A stretch of DNA of 64,000 nt from Pseudomonas sp. S06B 330 (GCF_002845275.2 NZ_CP088149.1:1279501-1343500); one strand, 5' to 3'; counted from the first letter of the stretch, positions 1-10,188 are shown. Notes: a model not told the origin generated them from the letters alone. Numbers and translations are program-made.

Positions 1-617
1 GTTGGTTGGGCGTGGTAATTCAGGAGGTCAACAAAGACCTGGCTGAATCCTTCGGCCTGGACAAACCGGCCGGTGCCCTGGTGGCGCAGGTTCTGGAAGA
101 TGGTCCAGCGGCCAAGGGTGGGCTGCAGGTGGGGGACGTGATTCTGAGCATGAACGGTCAGCCGATCATCATGTCTGCTGACCTGCCGCACCTGGTCGGC
201 AGCCTCAAGGATGGCGCCAAAGCCAAGCTCGACATCATCCGTAACGGCAAGCGTCAGGACCTGAGCATCACTGTCGGTGCGCTGCCGGACGAAGATGCTG
301 ATATCACCACCAACGCCCAGGGTGGCGTTGAGCGCAGCAGCAACCGTCTCGGTGTGTCGGTCGCCGACCTGACCGCTGAACAGAAGAAAGCGCTCGAACT
401 CAAGGGGGGCGTGGTCATCAAGGAAGTCCAGGACGGCCCGGCTGCCCTGATCGGCCTGCGTCCGGGTGACGTCATCAGCCACCTGAACAACCAGGCGATT
501 CTCTCGGCCAAGCAGTTCACTGAAATTGCCAAGGAACTGCCGAAGAATCGCTCGGTGTCGATGCGCGTACTGCGTCAAGGGCGTGCCAGCTTCATTACCT
601 TCAAGTTGGCTGAATAA
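1..617 (+). CDS. mucD: Periplasmic serine protease MucD (DegP/HtrA type), C-terminal part
   Basis: The 5' end lies outside the window; the first full codon is at base 3. The visible ~205 residues hold two PDZ domains: the first near the start (GLDKPAGALVAQV, GLQVGDVILSMNG) and the second after residue ~115 (LGVSVADL, GLRPGDVISHLNN). The catalytic triad is upstream and not visible. MucD is a periplasmic quality-control protease that also restrains the AlgU envelope stress response in pseudomonads. It sits just before lepA, as in other Pseudomonas genomes, where it ends the algU-mucABCD cluster. A strong terminator follows the stop codon, so lepA should have its own promoter. Confidence 0.93.
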   Translation, partial: WLGVVIQEVNKDLAESFGLDKPAGALVAQVLEDGPAAKGGLQVGDVILSMNGQPIIMSADLPHLVGSLKDGAKAKLDIIRNGKRQDLSITVGALPDEDADITTNAQGGVERSSNRLGVSVADLTAEQKKALELKGGVVIKEVQDGPAALIGLRPGDVISHLNNQAILSAKQFTEIAKELPKNRSVSMRVLRQGRASFITFKLAE

Positions 618-651
618 GCCTGGCGCCTTGTTCGGCGCTCGCTGGTGTTAA

Positions 652-685
652 GTAAAAGCCCGATGCGCAAGCGTCGGGCTTTTAC
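652..685. terminator. Rho-independent terminator after mucD, usable from both sides
   Basis: Nearly perfect hairpin with arms GTAAAAGCCCGA and TCGGGCTTTTAC. The A-run on one arm and T-run on the other let it serve mucD on the plus strand and the convergent 712-1914 gene on the minus strand. Confidence 0.9.
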
Positions 686-711
686 GTTTCTGGCCGGGGT
701 GATCCATGTGC

Positions 712-1914
712 CTAACTGAAAATGGACATCACGGTCCCAATCACACCGGTAGCCGCTGTTGAGTTGAAACCAAGCAAAGTGCTACTCGAACGGGTAAGGC
801 AGCCGATTCCATCAGTAATGCCGACAAGCCCGTCATAAGGCTGGTATTGCTCATCCATCGTGCCGTTTGGCATGAATCGCATGTACTGGATTCTATTCCC
901 CTCACCAAGTGCCACGAGCTTGTCATCAGGCTGCAGGGTCATGCTGTACCACCTGCTGTGGTGCCCAGGGGAAAGATCTGTCAGGACCGGTTCGCCCTTG
1001 TTGAAGTCCGGGTCAGGTGTGCCGTGCTGCGTGAACTGCCAAAGCAAGGCGTGATTCTTGCCTGAAGTGCCAGCATAGGCGAAGCCCGTGATGATGAGCT
1101 TCCCATTTGGTCGCTGTAAAAGTTGATTGAGTGCTGTGGGTTGTTCGGCGGCGCGCAACCTGAGGACCCCATCAGCACCAAAAGAGGAGTCCAGCGTTCC
1201 GTCGTTGCGATAGCGGGCGATAAAACCTCGCTGTTCTGGTTTCTCAAGTGCCAGCGTTCCTGAGACAAGAAAGGTATCAGGTAACTGCACCAGGCCAGAA
1301 ATCGAAACGTCATGATCGTCCGGGAGAATTTCGATGAACTCAAGCGAGCCAAATCCAGGCTTGCCGTCCAGGCCCAGACGATAGACTCTGGCGGTGCGGG
1401 GGCGGTCTTGAGTGGCGCGGAGATTGATGCTCGCCAGCAGATGCTGGGCATTGACCGTCAACCGATTTTTGCCAATCACCAGTCCAGTGTCGCTTGGAAT
1501 ACTCAGCCAGAAGGTTTGAGCGGGGCCTTTGCCGTCGGGGTTGAACCAGCAGCCGATAACGGGCTTTACCTGTTGAGAGCCTGGGGCGACACTCCAACCT
1601 AGTAACAGGATGTGGCCCTCTTCTGTCACTGCCACGGCTTCGCTGGAGGACTGTTCGTCGAGTTTAAATAGCCCGGTTTTCATGCCTTTTTCGGCGAAAT
1701 TCTCATCGATTTTTCCGTCTTTGGTAAAACGGGCCATGGCGTAGTGCCGTCTACCCGTGTTGTCGATTGCCAGAGCGCTGGCGAGAATATTCTCCTGCTG
1801 AAGGGCAATACCTGTGATATTCAGTCCTTGCCAGCCCAATAGCGATAGCTCTGCTCGGCCCAGGTCACCGAACGTGGGATCGTAGTTGCCAGCCGGTTGT
1901 GTCGAAATGTTCAT
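712..1914 (-). CDS. Delta-60 repeat protein, predicted beta-propeller, unknown function
   Basis: 400 residues with recurring delta-60 repeat signatures: YDPTFGDLG near the N-terminus, then IDENFAEKG, LDSSFGADG and PDPDFNKG. Each is followed by hydrophobic strands such as the LLQRPNGKLIITGFA type. Repeats of this type are thought to fold as beta-propeller blades. No signal peptide or membrane segment is visible. The ATG has a GGAG eight bases upstream. The coding sequence looks less GC-rich than its neighbours and stands alone between two housekeeping units, which suggests lateral gain. Family assignment rests on the repeat motif only; the role is unknown. Confidence 0.75.
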   Translation of the reverse strand: MNISTQPAGNYDPTFGDLGRAELSLLGWQGLNITGIALQQENILASALAIDNTGRRHYAMARFTKDGKIDENFAEKGMKTGLFKLDEQSSSEAVAVTEEGHILLLGWSVAPGSQQVKPVIGCWFNPDGKGPAQTFWLSIPSDTGLVIGKNRLTVNAQHLLASINLRATQDRPRTARVYRLGLDGKPGFGSLEFIEILPDDHDVSISGLVQLPDTFLVSGTLALEKPEQRGFIARYRNDGTLDSSFGADGVLRLRAAEQPTALNQLLQRPNGKLIITGFAYAGTSGKNHALLWQFTQHGTPDPDFNKGEPVLTDLSPGHHSRWYSMTLQPDDKLVALGEGNRIQYMRFMPNGTMDEQYQPYDGLVGITDGIGCLTRSSSTLLGFNSTAATGVIGTVMSIFS

Positions 1915-1946
1915 GGGAAGGCTCCGGGTGTGTGAGCCATGAGCTT

Positions 1947-2009
1947 ATGCGCCTGAATGAGGTCGCTAAACTGGCAGAAATACTAGGGGTGAGCCTACGA
2001 ATCGAGTAA
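1947..2009 (+). pseudogene. Possible remnant of an HTH regulator C-terminus
   Basis: A 20-codon frame (RLNEVAKLAEILGVSLRIE then stop) resembles the last helices of XRE-type DNA-binding domains, where an 'xVAKLAxxLGVxL' segment is common. The frame stays open for only a few more codons upstream and no gene is attached. It may be a relic beside the delta-60 gene, or chance. Confidence 0.2.
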
Positions 2010-2130
2010 CACAACCACATCAACGTCTAATGGTTAGTGGGTGGGCGTGGCAGCTTGCACAGGCTTCAGGTACAATTCCCGGCTATTTTTCGGTGGGCGT
2101 CCGGCCCGCAGCCTTTTTGAGTGTTGACCC

Positions 2131-3927
2131 GTGAGTGATTTGAGTCATATCCGCAATTTCTCCATCATCGCCCACATTGACCATGGCAAGTCGACCCTGG
2201 CCGACCGCTTCATTCAGATGTGCGGTGGCCTGTCTGCGCGTGAAATGGAAGCCCAGGTACTCGATTCCATGGACCTGGAGCGTGAGCGCGGTATCACCAT
2301 CAAGGCTCACAGCGTCACCCTGCACTACAAGGCGCAGGACGGCAAAACCTACCAGCTGAACTTCATTGACACCCCTGGCCACGTTGACTTCACCTATGAA
2401 GTCAGCCGTTCCCTGGCGGCGTGCGAGGGTGCATTGCTGGTGGTCGACGCCGGTCAGGGCGTTGAAGCTCAATCGGTTGCCAACTGCTACACCGCCATCG
2501 AGCAGGGCCTTGAGGTCATGCCGGTACTGAACAAGATGGACCTGCCCCAGGCTGACCCGGACAAGGTCAAGGACGAGATCGAGAAGATCATCGGCATTGA
2601 TGCTACCGACGCCGTGGCCTGCAGCGCCAAGAGCGGTATGGGTGTGGACGAGGTGCTCGAGCGCCTGGTGCAGACCATCCCCGCTCCGACCGGTGACATC
2701 GAGGCGCCGCTGCAGGCGCTGATCATCGATTCCTGGTTCGACAACTACCTGGGCGTTGTGTCCCTGGTACGTGTGCGTCATGGCCGGGTGAAGAAGGGCG
2801 ACAAGATTCTGGTCAAGTCCACCGGCAAGGTGCACCTGGTCGACAGCGTCGGTGTATTCACCCCGAAGCACACCCAGACCGCTGACCTCAAAGCCGGTGA
2901 AGTAGGCTTCATCATCGCCAGCATCAAGGACATTCACGGCGCTCCGGTCGGTGACACACTGACCCTGAACACCACCCCTGAAGTCGAAGTGCTGCCGGGT
3001 TTCAAACGTATTCAGCCACAAGTTTATGCCGGCCTGTTCCCGGTCAGTTCCGATGATTTCGAAGATTTTCGTGATGCATTGCAGAAGCTGACCCTGAACG
3101 ACTCGTCGTTGCAGTACCTGCCGGAAAGCTCCGATGCCCTGGGCTTCGGCTTCCGTTGCGGTTTCCTTGGCATGCTGCACATGGAGATCATCCAGGAGCG
3201 CCTGGAGCGCGAATATGACCTGGACCTGATCACCACCGCGCCAAGCGTAATCTTTGAGGTCAAGCTCAAGACCGGCGAAACCATCTACGTCGACAACCCG
3301 TCGAAGCTGCCGGATGTGTCCTCGGTCGAAGATTTCCGTGAGCCGATCGTTTCGGCCACCATCCTTGTGCCTCAAGAGCACCTGGGCAACGTCATTACCC
3401 TGTGCATCGAGAAGCGTGGCGTACAGCGCGACATGCAGTTCCTCGGTTCGCAGGTGCAAGTACGTTACGACCTGCCGATGAACGAAGTGGTACTGGACTT
3501 CTTTGACCGTCTGAAATCCACCAGCCGTGGTTATGCCTCGCTGGACTACCATTTCGACCGTTACCAGTCGGCCAACCTGGTCAAACTCGATGTACTGATC
3601 AACGGTGACAAGGTCGACGCCCTGGCGCTGATCGTGCACCGTGACAATGCGCACTATAAGGGCCGCGCATTGACTGAGAAGATGAAGGAACTGATTCCTC
3701 GGCAGATGTTCGACGTGGCAATCCAGGCCGCCATTGGTGGGCAGATTGTGGCGCGAACCACTGTCAAGGCGCTCAGAAAGAACGTACTGGCCAAATGCTA
3801 CGGTGGTGACGTGAGCCGTAAGCGCAAGCTGTTGGAGAAGCAGAAGGCCGGTAAGAAACGCATGAAACAGGTTGGTAACGTGGAAATTCCACAAGAAGCC
3901 TTCCTCGCCGTGCTCAGGTTGGAATAA
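2131..3927 (+). CDS. lepA: Elongation factor 4 (LepA), back-translocating GTPase
   Basis: 598 residues, the usual LepA length. The G1 loop is AHIDHGKST (residues 14-22), G3 is DTPGHVD and G4 is NKMD, with the LepA-specific C-terminus ending in [18 protein letters not shown]. It is a ribosome-associated cytoplasmic GTPase that acts on stalled or mistranslocated elongation complexes. The start is GTG at 2131, chosen because [19 protein letters not shown] is the conserved N-terminus; no strong Shine-Dalgarno is visible. lepB begins nine bases after the stop, so the two are co-transcribed, a standard arrangement. Confidence 0.98.
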   Translation: MSDLSHIRNFSIIAHIDHGKSTLADRFIQMCGGLSAREMEAQVLDSMDLERERGITIKAHSVTLHYKAQDGKTYQLNFIDTPGHVDFTYEVSRSLAACEGALLVVDAGQGVEAQSVANCYTAIEQGLEVMPVLNKMDLPQADPDKVKDEIEKIIGIDATDAVACSAKSGMGVDEVLERLVQTIPAPTGDIEAPLQALIIDSWFDNYLGVVSLVRVRHGRVKKGDKILVKSTGKVHLVDSVGVFTPKHTQTADLKAGEVGFIIASIKDIHGAPVGDTLTLNTTPEVEVLPGFKRIQPQVYAGLFPVSSDDFEDFRDALQKLTLNDSSLQYLPESSDALGFGFRCGFLGMLHMEIIQERLEREYDLDLITTAPSVIFEVKLKTGETIYVDNPSKLPDVSSVEDFREPIVSATILVPQEHLGNVITLCIEKRGVQRDMQFLGSQVQVRYDLPMNEVVLDFFDRLKSTSRGYASLDYHFDRYQSANLVKLDVLINGDKVDALALIVHRDNAHYKGRALTEKMKELIPRQMFDVAIQAAIGGQIVARTTVKALRKNVLAKCYGGDVSRKRKLLEKQKAGKKRMKQVGNVEIPQEAFLAVLRLE

Positions 3928-3936
3928 TTAGGTCCT

Positions 3937-4791
3937 ATGTCGCTAAATTTCCCGCTGTTGCTAGTCATCGCCGTTGCCGTCTGCGGTCTGTTGGCCCTGG
4001 TCGATTTGCTGTTCCTGGCGCCGCGCCGGCGTTCGGCAATTGCCAACTATCAGGGCAGCGTCAGCCAGCCCGAAATGGCAGTGGTCGAGCAGTTGAACAA
4101 GGAGCCGTTGCTGGTTGAGTACGGCAAGTCGTTCTTCCCGGTGCTGTTCATTGTCCTGGTGTTGCGTTCGTTCCTGGTCGAGCCTTTCCAGATCCCGTCG
4201 GGATCGATGAAGCCGACCCTGGAAGTGGGCGATTTCATCCTGGTGAACAAGTTCTCCTACGGCATTCGCCTGCCGGTGATTGACAAGAAGGTCATCGAGA
4301 TCGGTGACCCGCAGCGCGGCGACGTCATGGTGTTCCGCTATCCGAGCGACCCGAACGTCAACTACATCAAGCGTGTGGTTGGCTTGCCGGGCGATCAGAT
4401 TCGCTACACCAGCGACAAGAAGCTGTTCGTCAATGGCAAGCCGATTGCCGAGCAGTTGGTAGGCACCGAACCAGGTACCCTGGGCAGTGCTGAGCTGTAC
4501 AAGGAAAAGCTCGGCGAAGCCGAGCACCTGATCCGCAAGGAAATGAGCCGTTATCGCATGCCGCCTGACCAGCAATGGACAGTCCCGGCCGGCCATTACT
4601 TCATGATGGGTGACAACCGCGACAACTCCAACGACAGCCGTTACTGGGATGATCCCAATATTCCCAAGGCGCTGCATGGCATGGTCCCGGACCAGAACAT
4701 CGTCGGCAAGGCCTTCGCGGTGTGGATGAGCTGGCCAGAGCCTAAGCTCAGCCACTTCCCCAACCTTTCGCGGGTCGGTCTGATCAAGTAA
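3937..4791 (+). CDS. lepB: Signal peptidase I
   Basis: 284 residues. An N-terminal membrane segment (about residues 3-23) is followed by a second hydrophobic segment (about 63-78) and a periplasmic catalytic domain. The nucleophile is Ser90 in PSGSMKPTL and the general base is Lys145 in YIKRVVGLPGDQ, the same numbering as E. coli LepB. GDNRDNSNDSRYW is the conserved box E. It cleaves signal peptides of Sec- and Tat-exported proteins at the outer face of the inner membrane. It lies directly after lepA. In some pseudomonads a DUF4845 gene follows; here there is only a hairpin and a short open frame before rnc. Confidence 0.98.
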   Translation: MSLNFPLLLVIAVAVCGLLALVDLLFLAPRRRSAIANYQGSVSQPEMAVVEQLNKEPLLVEYGKSFFPVLFIVLVLRSFLVEPFQIPSGSMKPTLEVGDFILVNKFSYGIRLPVIDKKVIEIGDPQRGDVMVFRYPSDPNVNYIKRVVGLPGDQIRYTSDKKLFVNGKPIAEQLVGTEPGTLGSAELYKEKLGEAEHLIRKEMSRYRMPPDQQWTVPAGHYFMMGDNRDNSNDSRYWDDPNIPKALHGMVPDQNIVGKAFAVWMSWPEPKLSHFPNLSRVGLIK

Positions 4792-4800
4792 CACCACAAC

Positions 4801-4822
4801 GGCGCTGTCCTGGGACAGCGCC
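4801..4822 (+). terminator. Hairpin after lepB
   Basis: GGCGCTGTCC-TG-GGACAGCGCC is a perfect 10-bp stem with a two-base loop directly after the lepB stop. There is no clean T-run, so it may be a processing or partial termination site between lepB and rnc. Confidence 0.6.
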
Positions 4823-4892
4823 GAATGCATTTCTGGCATAGGCTAGTTCAGAGGGATCACCAGATCCGCCTGCGTCGCCGGTGCCGGTGGGC

Positions 4893-4973
4893 ATGAGCCA
4901 AACAGTCTTTCAGGATTTTGATTTGAACAAAGCGTTGAATATCGACCACGAACTGCGCGTGGGTACACTGTGA
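4893..4973 (+). pseudogene. 26-codon open frame overlapping rnc; possible DUF4845 gene relic
   Basis: ATG at 4893 opens a frame that ends in [13 protein letters not shown] and a TGA overlapping the rnc GTG by 4 bp. In other Pseudomonas, such as P. aeruginosa as I recall it, a DUF4845 membrane protein gene fills this spot, and its C-terminus also ends in a short charged beta strand ahead of rnc. The remainder of that gene is absent. It is either a decayed relic or a short leader that couples translation to rnc. The homology is a guess from position and a weak resemblance. Confidence 0.3.
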
Positions 4974-5659
4974 GCGTTTCTTTGAGCCGCCTCGAGCGCC
5001 AGCTCGGTTACACCTTCAAGAACCAGGAGCTGATGCTACTGGCCCTGACGCACCGCAGTTTTGCTGGGCGCAATAACGAACGCCTCGAGTTTCTCGGCGA
5101 TGCGATCCTCAACTTTGTCGCCGGTGAGGCGCTGTTCGAGCGCTTTCCACAGGCCCGTGAAGGCCAGTTGTCGCGCTTGCGCGCGCGCTTGGTCAAGGGC
5201 GAGACTTTGGCTGTGCTGGCCCGTGGTTTCGACCTCGGCGAGTACCTGCGCCTGGGCTCCGGTGAACTGAAAAGCGGTGGTTTTCGCCGCGAATCGATCC
5301 TGGCTGACGCCCTTGAGGCGTTGATCGGCGCGATCTACCTGGATTCGGACATGCAGACCGCGCGCGAGCGTGTGCTGGCCTGGCTGACCGGTGAGTTCGA
5401 GAGCCTGACCCTGGTCGATACCAACAAGGACCCGAAAACCCGTCTGCAGGAATTCCTGCAGTCGCGGGCCTGCGACCTGCCGCGTTACGAAGTGGTGGAT
5501 ATTCAAGGTGAACCTCATTGCCGGACGTTTTTCGTCGAATGCGAAGTGACCCTTTTGACTGAAAAAAGCCGAGGGCAGGGCGTTAGCCGGCGTATCGCCG
5601 AGCAAGTAGCGGCCGCTGCAGCACTGATCGCCCTGGGCGTGGAGAATGGCAATGACTGA
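4970..5659 (+). CDS. rnc: Ribonuclease III
   Basis: 229 residues. The family signature ERLEFLGD (residues 37-44) carries the metal-binding acidic residues, and a second acidic cluster follows in [16 protein letters not shown]-terminal dsRNA-binding domain begins near residue 155 ([11 protein letters not shown]) and ends in a helix rich in Ala. It processes rRNA precursors and double-stranded RNAs in the cytoplasm. The start is GTG at 4970, overlapping the stop of a short upstream frame, which hints at translational coupling. The end overlaps era by 8 bp, so rnc-era-recO form one transcription unit. Confidence 0.98.
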   Translation: MSVSLSRLERQLGYTFKNQELMLLALTHRSFAGRNNERLEFLGDAILNFVAGEALFERFPQAREGQLSRLRARLVKGETLAVLARGFDLGEYLRLGSGELKSGGFRRESILADALEALIGAIYLDSDMQTARERVLAWLTGEFESLTLVDTNKDPKTRLQEFLQSRACDLPRYEVVDIQGEPHCRTFFVECEVTLLTEKSRGQGVSRRIAEQVAAAAALIALGVENGND

Positions 5660-6554
5660 TTCGAATACTACTCGCTGCGGCTACGTCGCCATTGTCGGCC
5701 GCCCGAACGTCGGCAAGTCGACCCTGCTCAACCACATCCTCGGCCAGAAGCTGGCGATCACCTCGCGCAAGCCGCAGACCACCCGCCACAACATGCTGGG
5801 GATCAAGACCGAGGGTGATATCCAGGCGATTTACGTCGATACCCCAGGTATGCACAAGGGCAACGAAAAGGCCCTCAACCGTTACATGAACCGGACCGCC
5901 TCGGCCGCCCTCAAGGACGTCGATGTGGTGATCTTCGTGGTCGACCGCACCAAGTGGACCGACGAAGACCAGCTGGTGCTGGAGCGTGTGCAATATGTGC
6001 AGGGCCCGGTGATCCTGGCGATCAACAAGACCGACCGAATCGAAGAGAAAGGCGATTTGATCCCGCACCTGCAGTGGCTGCAGGAGCAACTGCCGAACGC
6101 CGAGATCGTGCCGATCTCCGCCCAGCAGGGGCACAACCTCGACGCGCTGGAAGGCCTGATCGCCAAGCACCTGCCCGAAAACGATCACTTCTTCCCGGAA
6201 GATCAGATCACCGACCGCAGCAGCCGCTTCCTGGCAGCTGAGTTGGTCCGCGAAAAGATCATGCGCCAGTTGGGTGCTGAGCTGCCGTACCAGATCACCG
6301 TGGAAATCGAAGAGTTCAAGCAGCAGGGCAAGATCCTGCACATCCATGCACTGATTCTGGTCGAACGTGACGGTCAGAAGAAGATCATCATTGGCGACAA
6401 GGGCGAGCGCATCAAGCGCATTGGTTCCGAAGCGCGCAAGGACATGGAAGTGCTGTTCGACGCCAAGGTCATGCTCAACCTCTGGGTCAAGGTCAAGGGT
6501 GGCTGGTCCGACGACGAACGCGCCCTGCGTTCACTGGGCTACGGCGACCTCTGA
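5652..6554 (+). CDS. era: GTPase Era, 30S ribosome assembly factor
   Basis: 300 residues. G1 is GRPNVGKS (16-23), G3 is DTPGMHKG, G4 is NKTD, and a C-terminal KH domain contains [19 protein letters not shown], which contacts the 3' end of 16S rRNA. ATG 5652 is preferred over 5646 because GGAG (5641-5644) is then seven bases upstream. The gene overlaps the end of rnc, as is common in proteobacteria. Confidence 0.98.
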   Translation: MTDSNTTRCGYVAIVGRPNVGKSTLLNHILGQKLAITSRKPQTTRHNMLGIKTEGDIQAIYVDTPGMHKGNEKALNRYMNRTASAALKDVDVVIFVVDRTKWTDEDQLVLERVQYVQGPVILAINKTDRIEEKGDLIPHLQWLQEQLPNAEIVPISAQQGHNLDALEGLIAKHLPENDHFFPEDQITDRSSRFLAAELVREKIMRQLGAELPYQITVEIEEFKQQGKILHIHALILVERDGQKKIIIGDKGERIKRIGSEARKDMEVLFDAKVMLNLWVKVKGGWSDDERALRSLGYGDL

Positions 6555-6611
6555 TTGCATCAGGCCCGGCAGCGTCCGCTGTCGGGTCGAACCTCTTCGA
6601 AAGCGCCGCTC

Positions 6612-7295
6612 ATGGACCTGCCAATTGGCCAACCGGCCTACGTGCTGCACAGCCGGGCCTATCGTGAAACCAGTGCGCTGGTGGACTTCCTCACCCCGCA
6701 AGGTCGCCTGCGCGCCGTATTGCGCCGTGCTCGCGGCAAGGGTGGCAGCCAGGCGCGCCCCTTCGTCCCCCTTGAAGTCGAGTTTCGCGGACGCGGCGAG
6801 CTGAAGACGGTCGGCCGTCTGGACAGTGTCGGCGTGGCCGTCTGGCTCAATGGCGATGCCTTGTTCAGCGGCCTGTACCTCAACGAACTGCTGATTCGCC
6901 TGTTGCCCGCTGAGGATCCGCAGCCCGTTCTGTTCGCGCATTACGCGGCCACCTTGCAGGCGCTGGCTGCCGGCCGGCCTCTTGAGCCGCTGCTGCGCGC
7001 CTTTGAATGGCGTGTGCTCGATGAGCTTGGCTATGCCTTCGCCCTGGACCAGGACGTCAATGGCGAGCCGCTGGTGATGGACGGCCTGTACCGCCTGCAG
7101 GTAGACGCTGGGCTTGAGCGCGTGTACTTGCTGCAACCCGGATTGTTCCGCGGTGAAGCGCTTGCCGCCATGGCTGAGGCCGACTGGAATGTACCTGGCG
7201 CCTTGAGTGCGGCCAAGCGTTTGATGCGTCAGGCGCTGGCCGTGCATCTGGGCGGACGGCCATTGGTCAGTCGCGAACTGTTTCGCAAGCGCTGA
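6612..7295 (+). CDS. recO: DNA repair protein RecO
   Basis: 227 residues from ATG 6612 ([19 protein letters not shown]). The open frame continues upstream to a TTG at 6555, but the family N-terminus matches the ATG. An N-terminal OB-fold is followed by an all-helical C-terminal part. The zinc-finger cysteines found in some RecO proteins are not seen, which is normal for gammaproteobacteria. RecO works with RecR to load RecA on SSB-coated single-stranded DNA. It follows era after 57 bp and precedes pdxJ. Confidence 0.95.
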   Translation: MDLPIGQPAYVLHSRAYRETSALVDFLTPQGRLRAVLRRARGKGGSQARPFVPLEVEFRGRGELKTVGRLDSVGVAVWLNGDALFSGLYLNELLIRLLPAEDPQPVLFAHYAATLQALAAGRPLEPLLRAFEWRVLDELGYAFALDQDVNGEPLVMDGLYRLQVDAGLERVYLLQPGLFRGEALAAMAEADWNVPGALSAAKRLMRQALAVHLGGRPLVSRELFRKR

Positions 7296-7339
7296 GCACG
7301 TCGTATGCTGTCAGGCTCAATCTTCAGGAGAGCCTCTTC

Positions 7340-8086
7340 GTGACTCAAAGCAACCGCATGCTCCTCGGCGTGAACATCGACCACGTGGCGACCCTGCGCC
7401 AAGCGCGTGGTACGCGCTACCCCGACCCGGTCAAGGCCGCGCTGGACGCCGAAGAGGCGGGCGCCGACGGCATCACCGTGCACCTGCGCGAAGACCGTCG
7501 GCATATCCAGGAGCGCGACGTACTGGTGCTCAAGGACGTGCTGCAAACACGCATGAACTTCGAAATGGGCGTCACCGAAGAAATGATGGCCTTTGCCGAA
7601 CGTATCCGTCCGGCGCACATTTGCCTGGTACCGGAAACCCGTCAGGAGCTGACCACTGAAGGTGGCCTGGACGTGGCCGGCCAGGAGGCGCGGATCAAGG
7701 CGGCAGTTGAGCGGTTGTCGCGCATGGGCTCGGAAGTTTCCCTGTTCATCGACGCCGATGAACGACAGATCGAAGCATCACGCCGCGTGGGTGCCCCAGC
7801 GATCGAATTGCACACTGGCCGTTATGCGGATGCTCAGACCCCGACCGAGGTTGCTGAAGAGCTCAAGCGCGTCGCCGATGGTGTGGCCTTTGGTTTGGCC
7901 CAGGGCTTGATCGTCAATGCCGGCCATGGCCTGCATTACCACAACGTTGAAGCCGTTGCTGCGATCAAGGGCATCAACGAGCTGAACATTGGTCATGCAC
8001 TGGTGGCCCATGCACTGTTTGTCGGCTTCAAGTCGGCGGTGGCGGAGATGAAAGCGTTGATCATGGCGGCGAGTCGCCACGGATAA
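7340..8086 (+). CDS. pdxJ: Pyridoxine 5'-phosphate synthase
   Basis: 248 residues. It condenses 3-amino-2-oxopropyl phosphate with 1-deoxyxylulose 5-phosphate to give pyridoxine 5'-phosphate, the last step of the DXP-dependent vitamin B6 pathway. Conserved elements seen are [17 protein letters not shown] at the N-terminus, the catalytic [15 protein letters not shown]-type '[10 protein letters not shown]' and the phosphate-binding [10 protein letters not shown] near the end. The start is GTG at 7340 with CAGGAG nine bases upstream. It is the last gene of the rnc-era-recO-pdxJ unit. Confidence 0.98.
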   Translation: MTQSNRMLLGVNIDHVATLRQARGTRYPDPVKAALDAEEAGADGITVHLREDRRHIQERDVLVLKDVLQTRMNFEMGVTEEMMAFAERIRPAHICLVPETRQELTTEGGLDVAGQEARIKAAVERLSRMGSEVSLFIDADERQIEASRRVGAPAIELHTGRYADAQTPTEVAEELKRVADGVAFGLAQGLIVNAGHGLHYHNVEAVAAIKGINELNIGHALVAHALFVGFKSAVAEMKALIMAASRHG

Positions 8087-8099
8087 ACCTGAACTGAGT

Positions 8100-8127
8100 C
8101 GTGGGAGCGGATTTATCCGCTCCCACG
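8100..8127. repeat. REP-type hairpin between convergent pdxJ and the sensor kinase gene
   Basis: Perfect palindrome with arms CGTGGGAGCGGAT and ATCCGCTCCCACG around a short centre. A near-identical copy lies at 26824-26852. This is a common intergenic repeat of P. putida-group genomes and probably ends transcription from both sides. Confidence 0.85.
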
Positions 8128-8128
8128 T

Positions 8129-9517
8129 TCATGAGGTCTGAGTAAAAACCAGGCTGAAGCGGGTCAACCCGTTCAACGCGCTCTTCACCTCAACCCGCCC
8201 GCCATGCACGTCCATGATCGACTTCACGATCGCCAATCCCAAGCCAGTCCCGCCTTCCAGTCGACAGCGCCCTGAGCCTGCTCGGTAAAACCGCTCGAAC
8301 AGATACGGCAAATGCGTCTGTTCAATACCCGGCCCGCGGTTCTCCACCGACAACCGTACTTCATCACCGCAGCGCTCGATTGCGATGTCAATCGGCAACG
8401 CCTCGGGACTATGACGGATGGCATTGCTCAACAGGTTCGACAGCGCCCGCTGCACCATCAGGCGATCAGCTATGACGGTGCCCCAACCGTGTAAACGTAG
8501 AGTGATGCCTTTTTGTTCGCTGCTGAATTCAAACAGTTCACTGACGCGTTTGGCTTCATCGGCCAGATTCACCGGCTTGAGGGCTACCTGGGTCTGCGGC
8601 TGACTGACCTGGGCGAGAAACAGCATGTCGTTGATAATCCGGTTGAGCCGGGTCAGTTCTTCAATGCTGGCTTCCAGCGCGTCTTTGTATTGTTCCACCG
8701 GGCGCTCACGGGCCAGGGTGACTTGAGCTTTGCCCATCAGGTTACCGATGGGGGTGCGTAGCTCGTGGGCGAGATCATCAGAGAATTGCGAGAGTTGCTG
8801 CACGCCGTCATCAAGACGGTCGAGCATGACGTTGATAGTGATGGCCAGTTCACTCAGTTCCTGCGGCAAATCATTTACCGGTAGGCGCAAGGCCAGTTGT
8901 TGGGCAGACACCTGTTCGGCGATGTGGCGGAACCGGCGCAGTGGCATCAGCCCACGTTGAACCAGCTTCCAGGCACCGAAGCCGATTAGTAGCACCAGTA
9001 ACGGCAGGGCTAGCAACGTTGAGCGCAAGTAAGCCTGCAACAGGCTGTGGTCATCAGCGAGGTTGACTGTCAGCAGCACACGTACATCGGTGCCATCTTG
9101 CAGGCGCATCAGTCGGGAGGCGGTGAGCAGGTGATTGTCTGCGCTGTCACGCCATTGATGGAAAGACAGTTGCGTACTGCCGGGGATTTGCATCAGGGCA
9201 TCGGCTTCAAGCCCCGGTCCTAAGGTCAACAGGGCGGAATGGCGGCCCGTCAGGGCGATCACGCTTAGGCTCAGGTTGTCGTGCCCCATCACCACATCCA
9301 GTAGCGGATGTGCAGAGGTTTGCAGATCACCGTTCTTGAGATCGATGTTCAGGCCATGTTCGATTTGCCCCATCTTCGCCGTCAGGCTCTTGCGCGCCCG
9401 GCTGTTCAGCTCATGGTCCAAAGCCAGTACCGCCAGGCACGCCAGCAGCAGCACCAGGGCTGCGCCCATCAGGCTGACGCTTAACCCCAGGCGCAGGGAC
9501 AGTCGCGCCGGTTTCAT
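8129..9517 (-). CDS. Heavy-metal sensor histidine kinase (CzcS/CopS/CusS family)
   Basis: 462 residues. Two membrane segments (about 10-32 and 162-182) bracket a periplasmic sensor loop. A HAMP region follows, then a HisKA domain with phospho-acceptor His251 in [12 protein letters not shown], and a HATPase domain with an N box (LSNAIRHS) and a G box ([13 protein letters not shown]). This layout is typical of Cus/Czc/Cop metal sensors. It overlaps the response regulator by 4 bp (start of kinase inside the end of the regulator) and is divergent from czcCBA. The metal sensed cannot be read from the sequence; zinc, cadmium, cobalt or copper are possible. Confidence 0.92.
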   Translation of the reverse strand: MKPARLSLRLGLSVSLMGAALVLLLACLAVLALDHELNSRARKSLTAKMGQIEHGLNIDLKNGDLQTSAHPLLDVVMGHDNLSLSVIALTGRHSALLTLGPGLEADALMQIPGSTQLSFHQWRDSADNHLLTASRLMRLQDGTDVRVLLTVNLADDHSLLQAYLRSTLLALPLLVLLIGFGAWKLVQRGLMPLRRFRHIAEQVSAQQLALRLPVNDLPQELSELAITINVMLDRLDDGVQQLSQFSDDLAHELRTPIGNLMGKAQVTLARERPVEQYKDALEASIEELTRLNRIINDMLFLAQVSQPQTQVALKPVNLADEAKRVSELFEFSSEQKGITLRLHGWGTVIADRLMVQRALSNLLSNAIRHSPEALPIDIAIERCGDEVRLSVENRGPGIEQTHLPYLFERFYRAGSGRCRLEGGTGLGLAIVKSIMDVHGGRVEVKSALNGLTRFSLVFTQTS

Positions 9518-10188
9518 TCGCGGGCCTCAAGCACATAGCCAACGCCACGCAGGGTATGGATCAGCTTGTTGTCGAAGGGATCATCGATTTTGGCCCGCAA
9601 GCGGCGGATCGAGACTTCCACGACGTTGGTGTCGCAGTCGAAGTTCATGTCCCAGACCAGCGAGATGATCTGTGTCCGCGACAGCACTTCGCCGCTCTGG
9701 CGCATCAGTAGGTGCAGCAGGGCGAATTCTTTGGCTGTCAGGTCGATACGCTGGCCGTTGCGGTAGGCGCGGTGACGACCGGGGTCCAGCTCCAGGTCGG
9801 CGACTTTCAAGGTGTTCGGCTGCAGGGCCTGATCGTTGCGGCGCAACAGGCTGCGGATCCGTGCCAGCAGTTCGGGGAATTCGAAGGGCTTGAGCAGATA
9901 GTCGTCAGCACCCAGGTCCAGGCCCCTGACCCGGTCTGACAGGCGACCATGGGCGGTGAGCATCATGATCCGTGTGCTGGAGTCGGCGCGCAGGCGCTGG
10001 AGCACGGTCCAGCCATCGAGCTCAGGCAGGTTGACGTCGAGAATGATCAGGTCGTAAGCCTGCTGGCGAGCCAGGTGCAGGCCGTCGGCACCGCTGTGTG
10101 CGCAATCGACGATGTAGCCGTTCTCGCTCAAGCCCTGTTGCAGGTAGTCGGCGGTGCGGAGCTCGTCCTCGATAATCAGTAAACGCAT
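9514..10188 (-). CDS. OmpR-family response regulator of metal efflux (CzcR/CopR/IrlR-like)
   Basis: 224 residues. The receiver domain has acidic residues E7-D8 and phospho-acceptor Asp51 ([13 protein letters not shown]), with Lys in [10 protein letters not shown]. The winged-helix domain (from about 125) ends in [20 protein letters not shown] and VGYVLEARE. Partner of the overlapping kinase gene. It probably binds the palindrome at 10307-10322 between itself and the efflux operon, and the related one at 17533-17548. Confidence 0.93.
   Translation of the reverse strand: MRLLIIEDELRTADYLQQGLSENGYIVDCAHSGADGLHLARQQAYDLIILDVNLPELDGWTVLQRLRADSSTRIMMLTAHGRLSDRVRGLDLGADDYLLKPFEFPELLARIRSLLRRNDQALQPNTLKVADLELDPGRHRAYRNGQRIDLTAKEFALLHLLMRQSGEVLSRTQIISLVWDMNFDCDTNVVEVSIRRLRAKIDDPFDNKLIHTLRGVGYVLEARE

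Noticed and set aside
2055..2076. TTGCAC and TACAAT as the lepA promoter
   Set aside because: The spacing between them is only ten bases, too short for a sigma-70 promoter.
2083..3894. 603-codon open frame antisense to lepA
   Set aside because: Shadow of lepA in the opposite strand; no family features.
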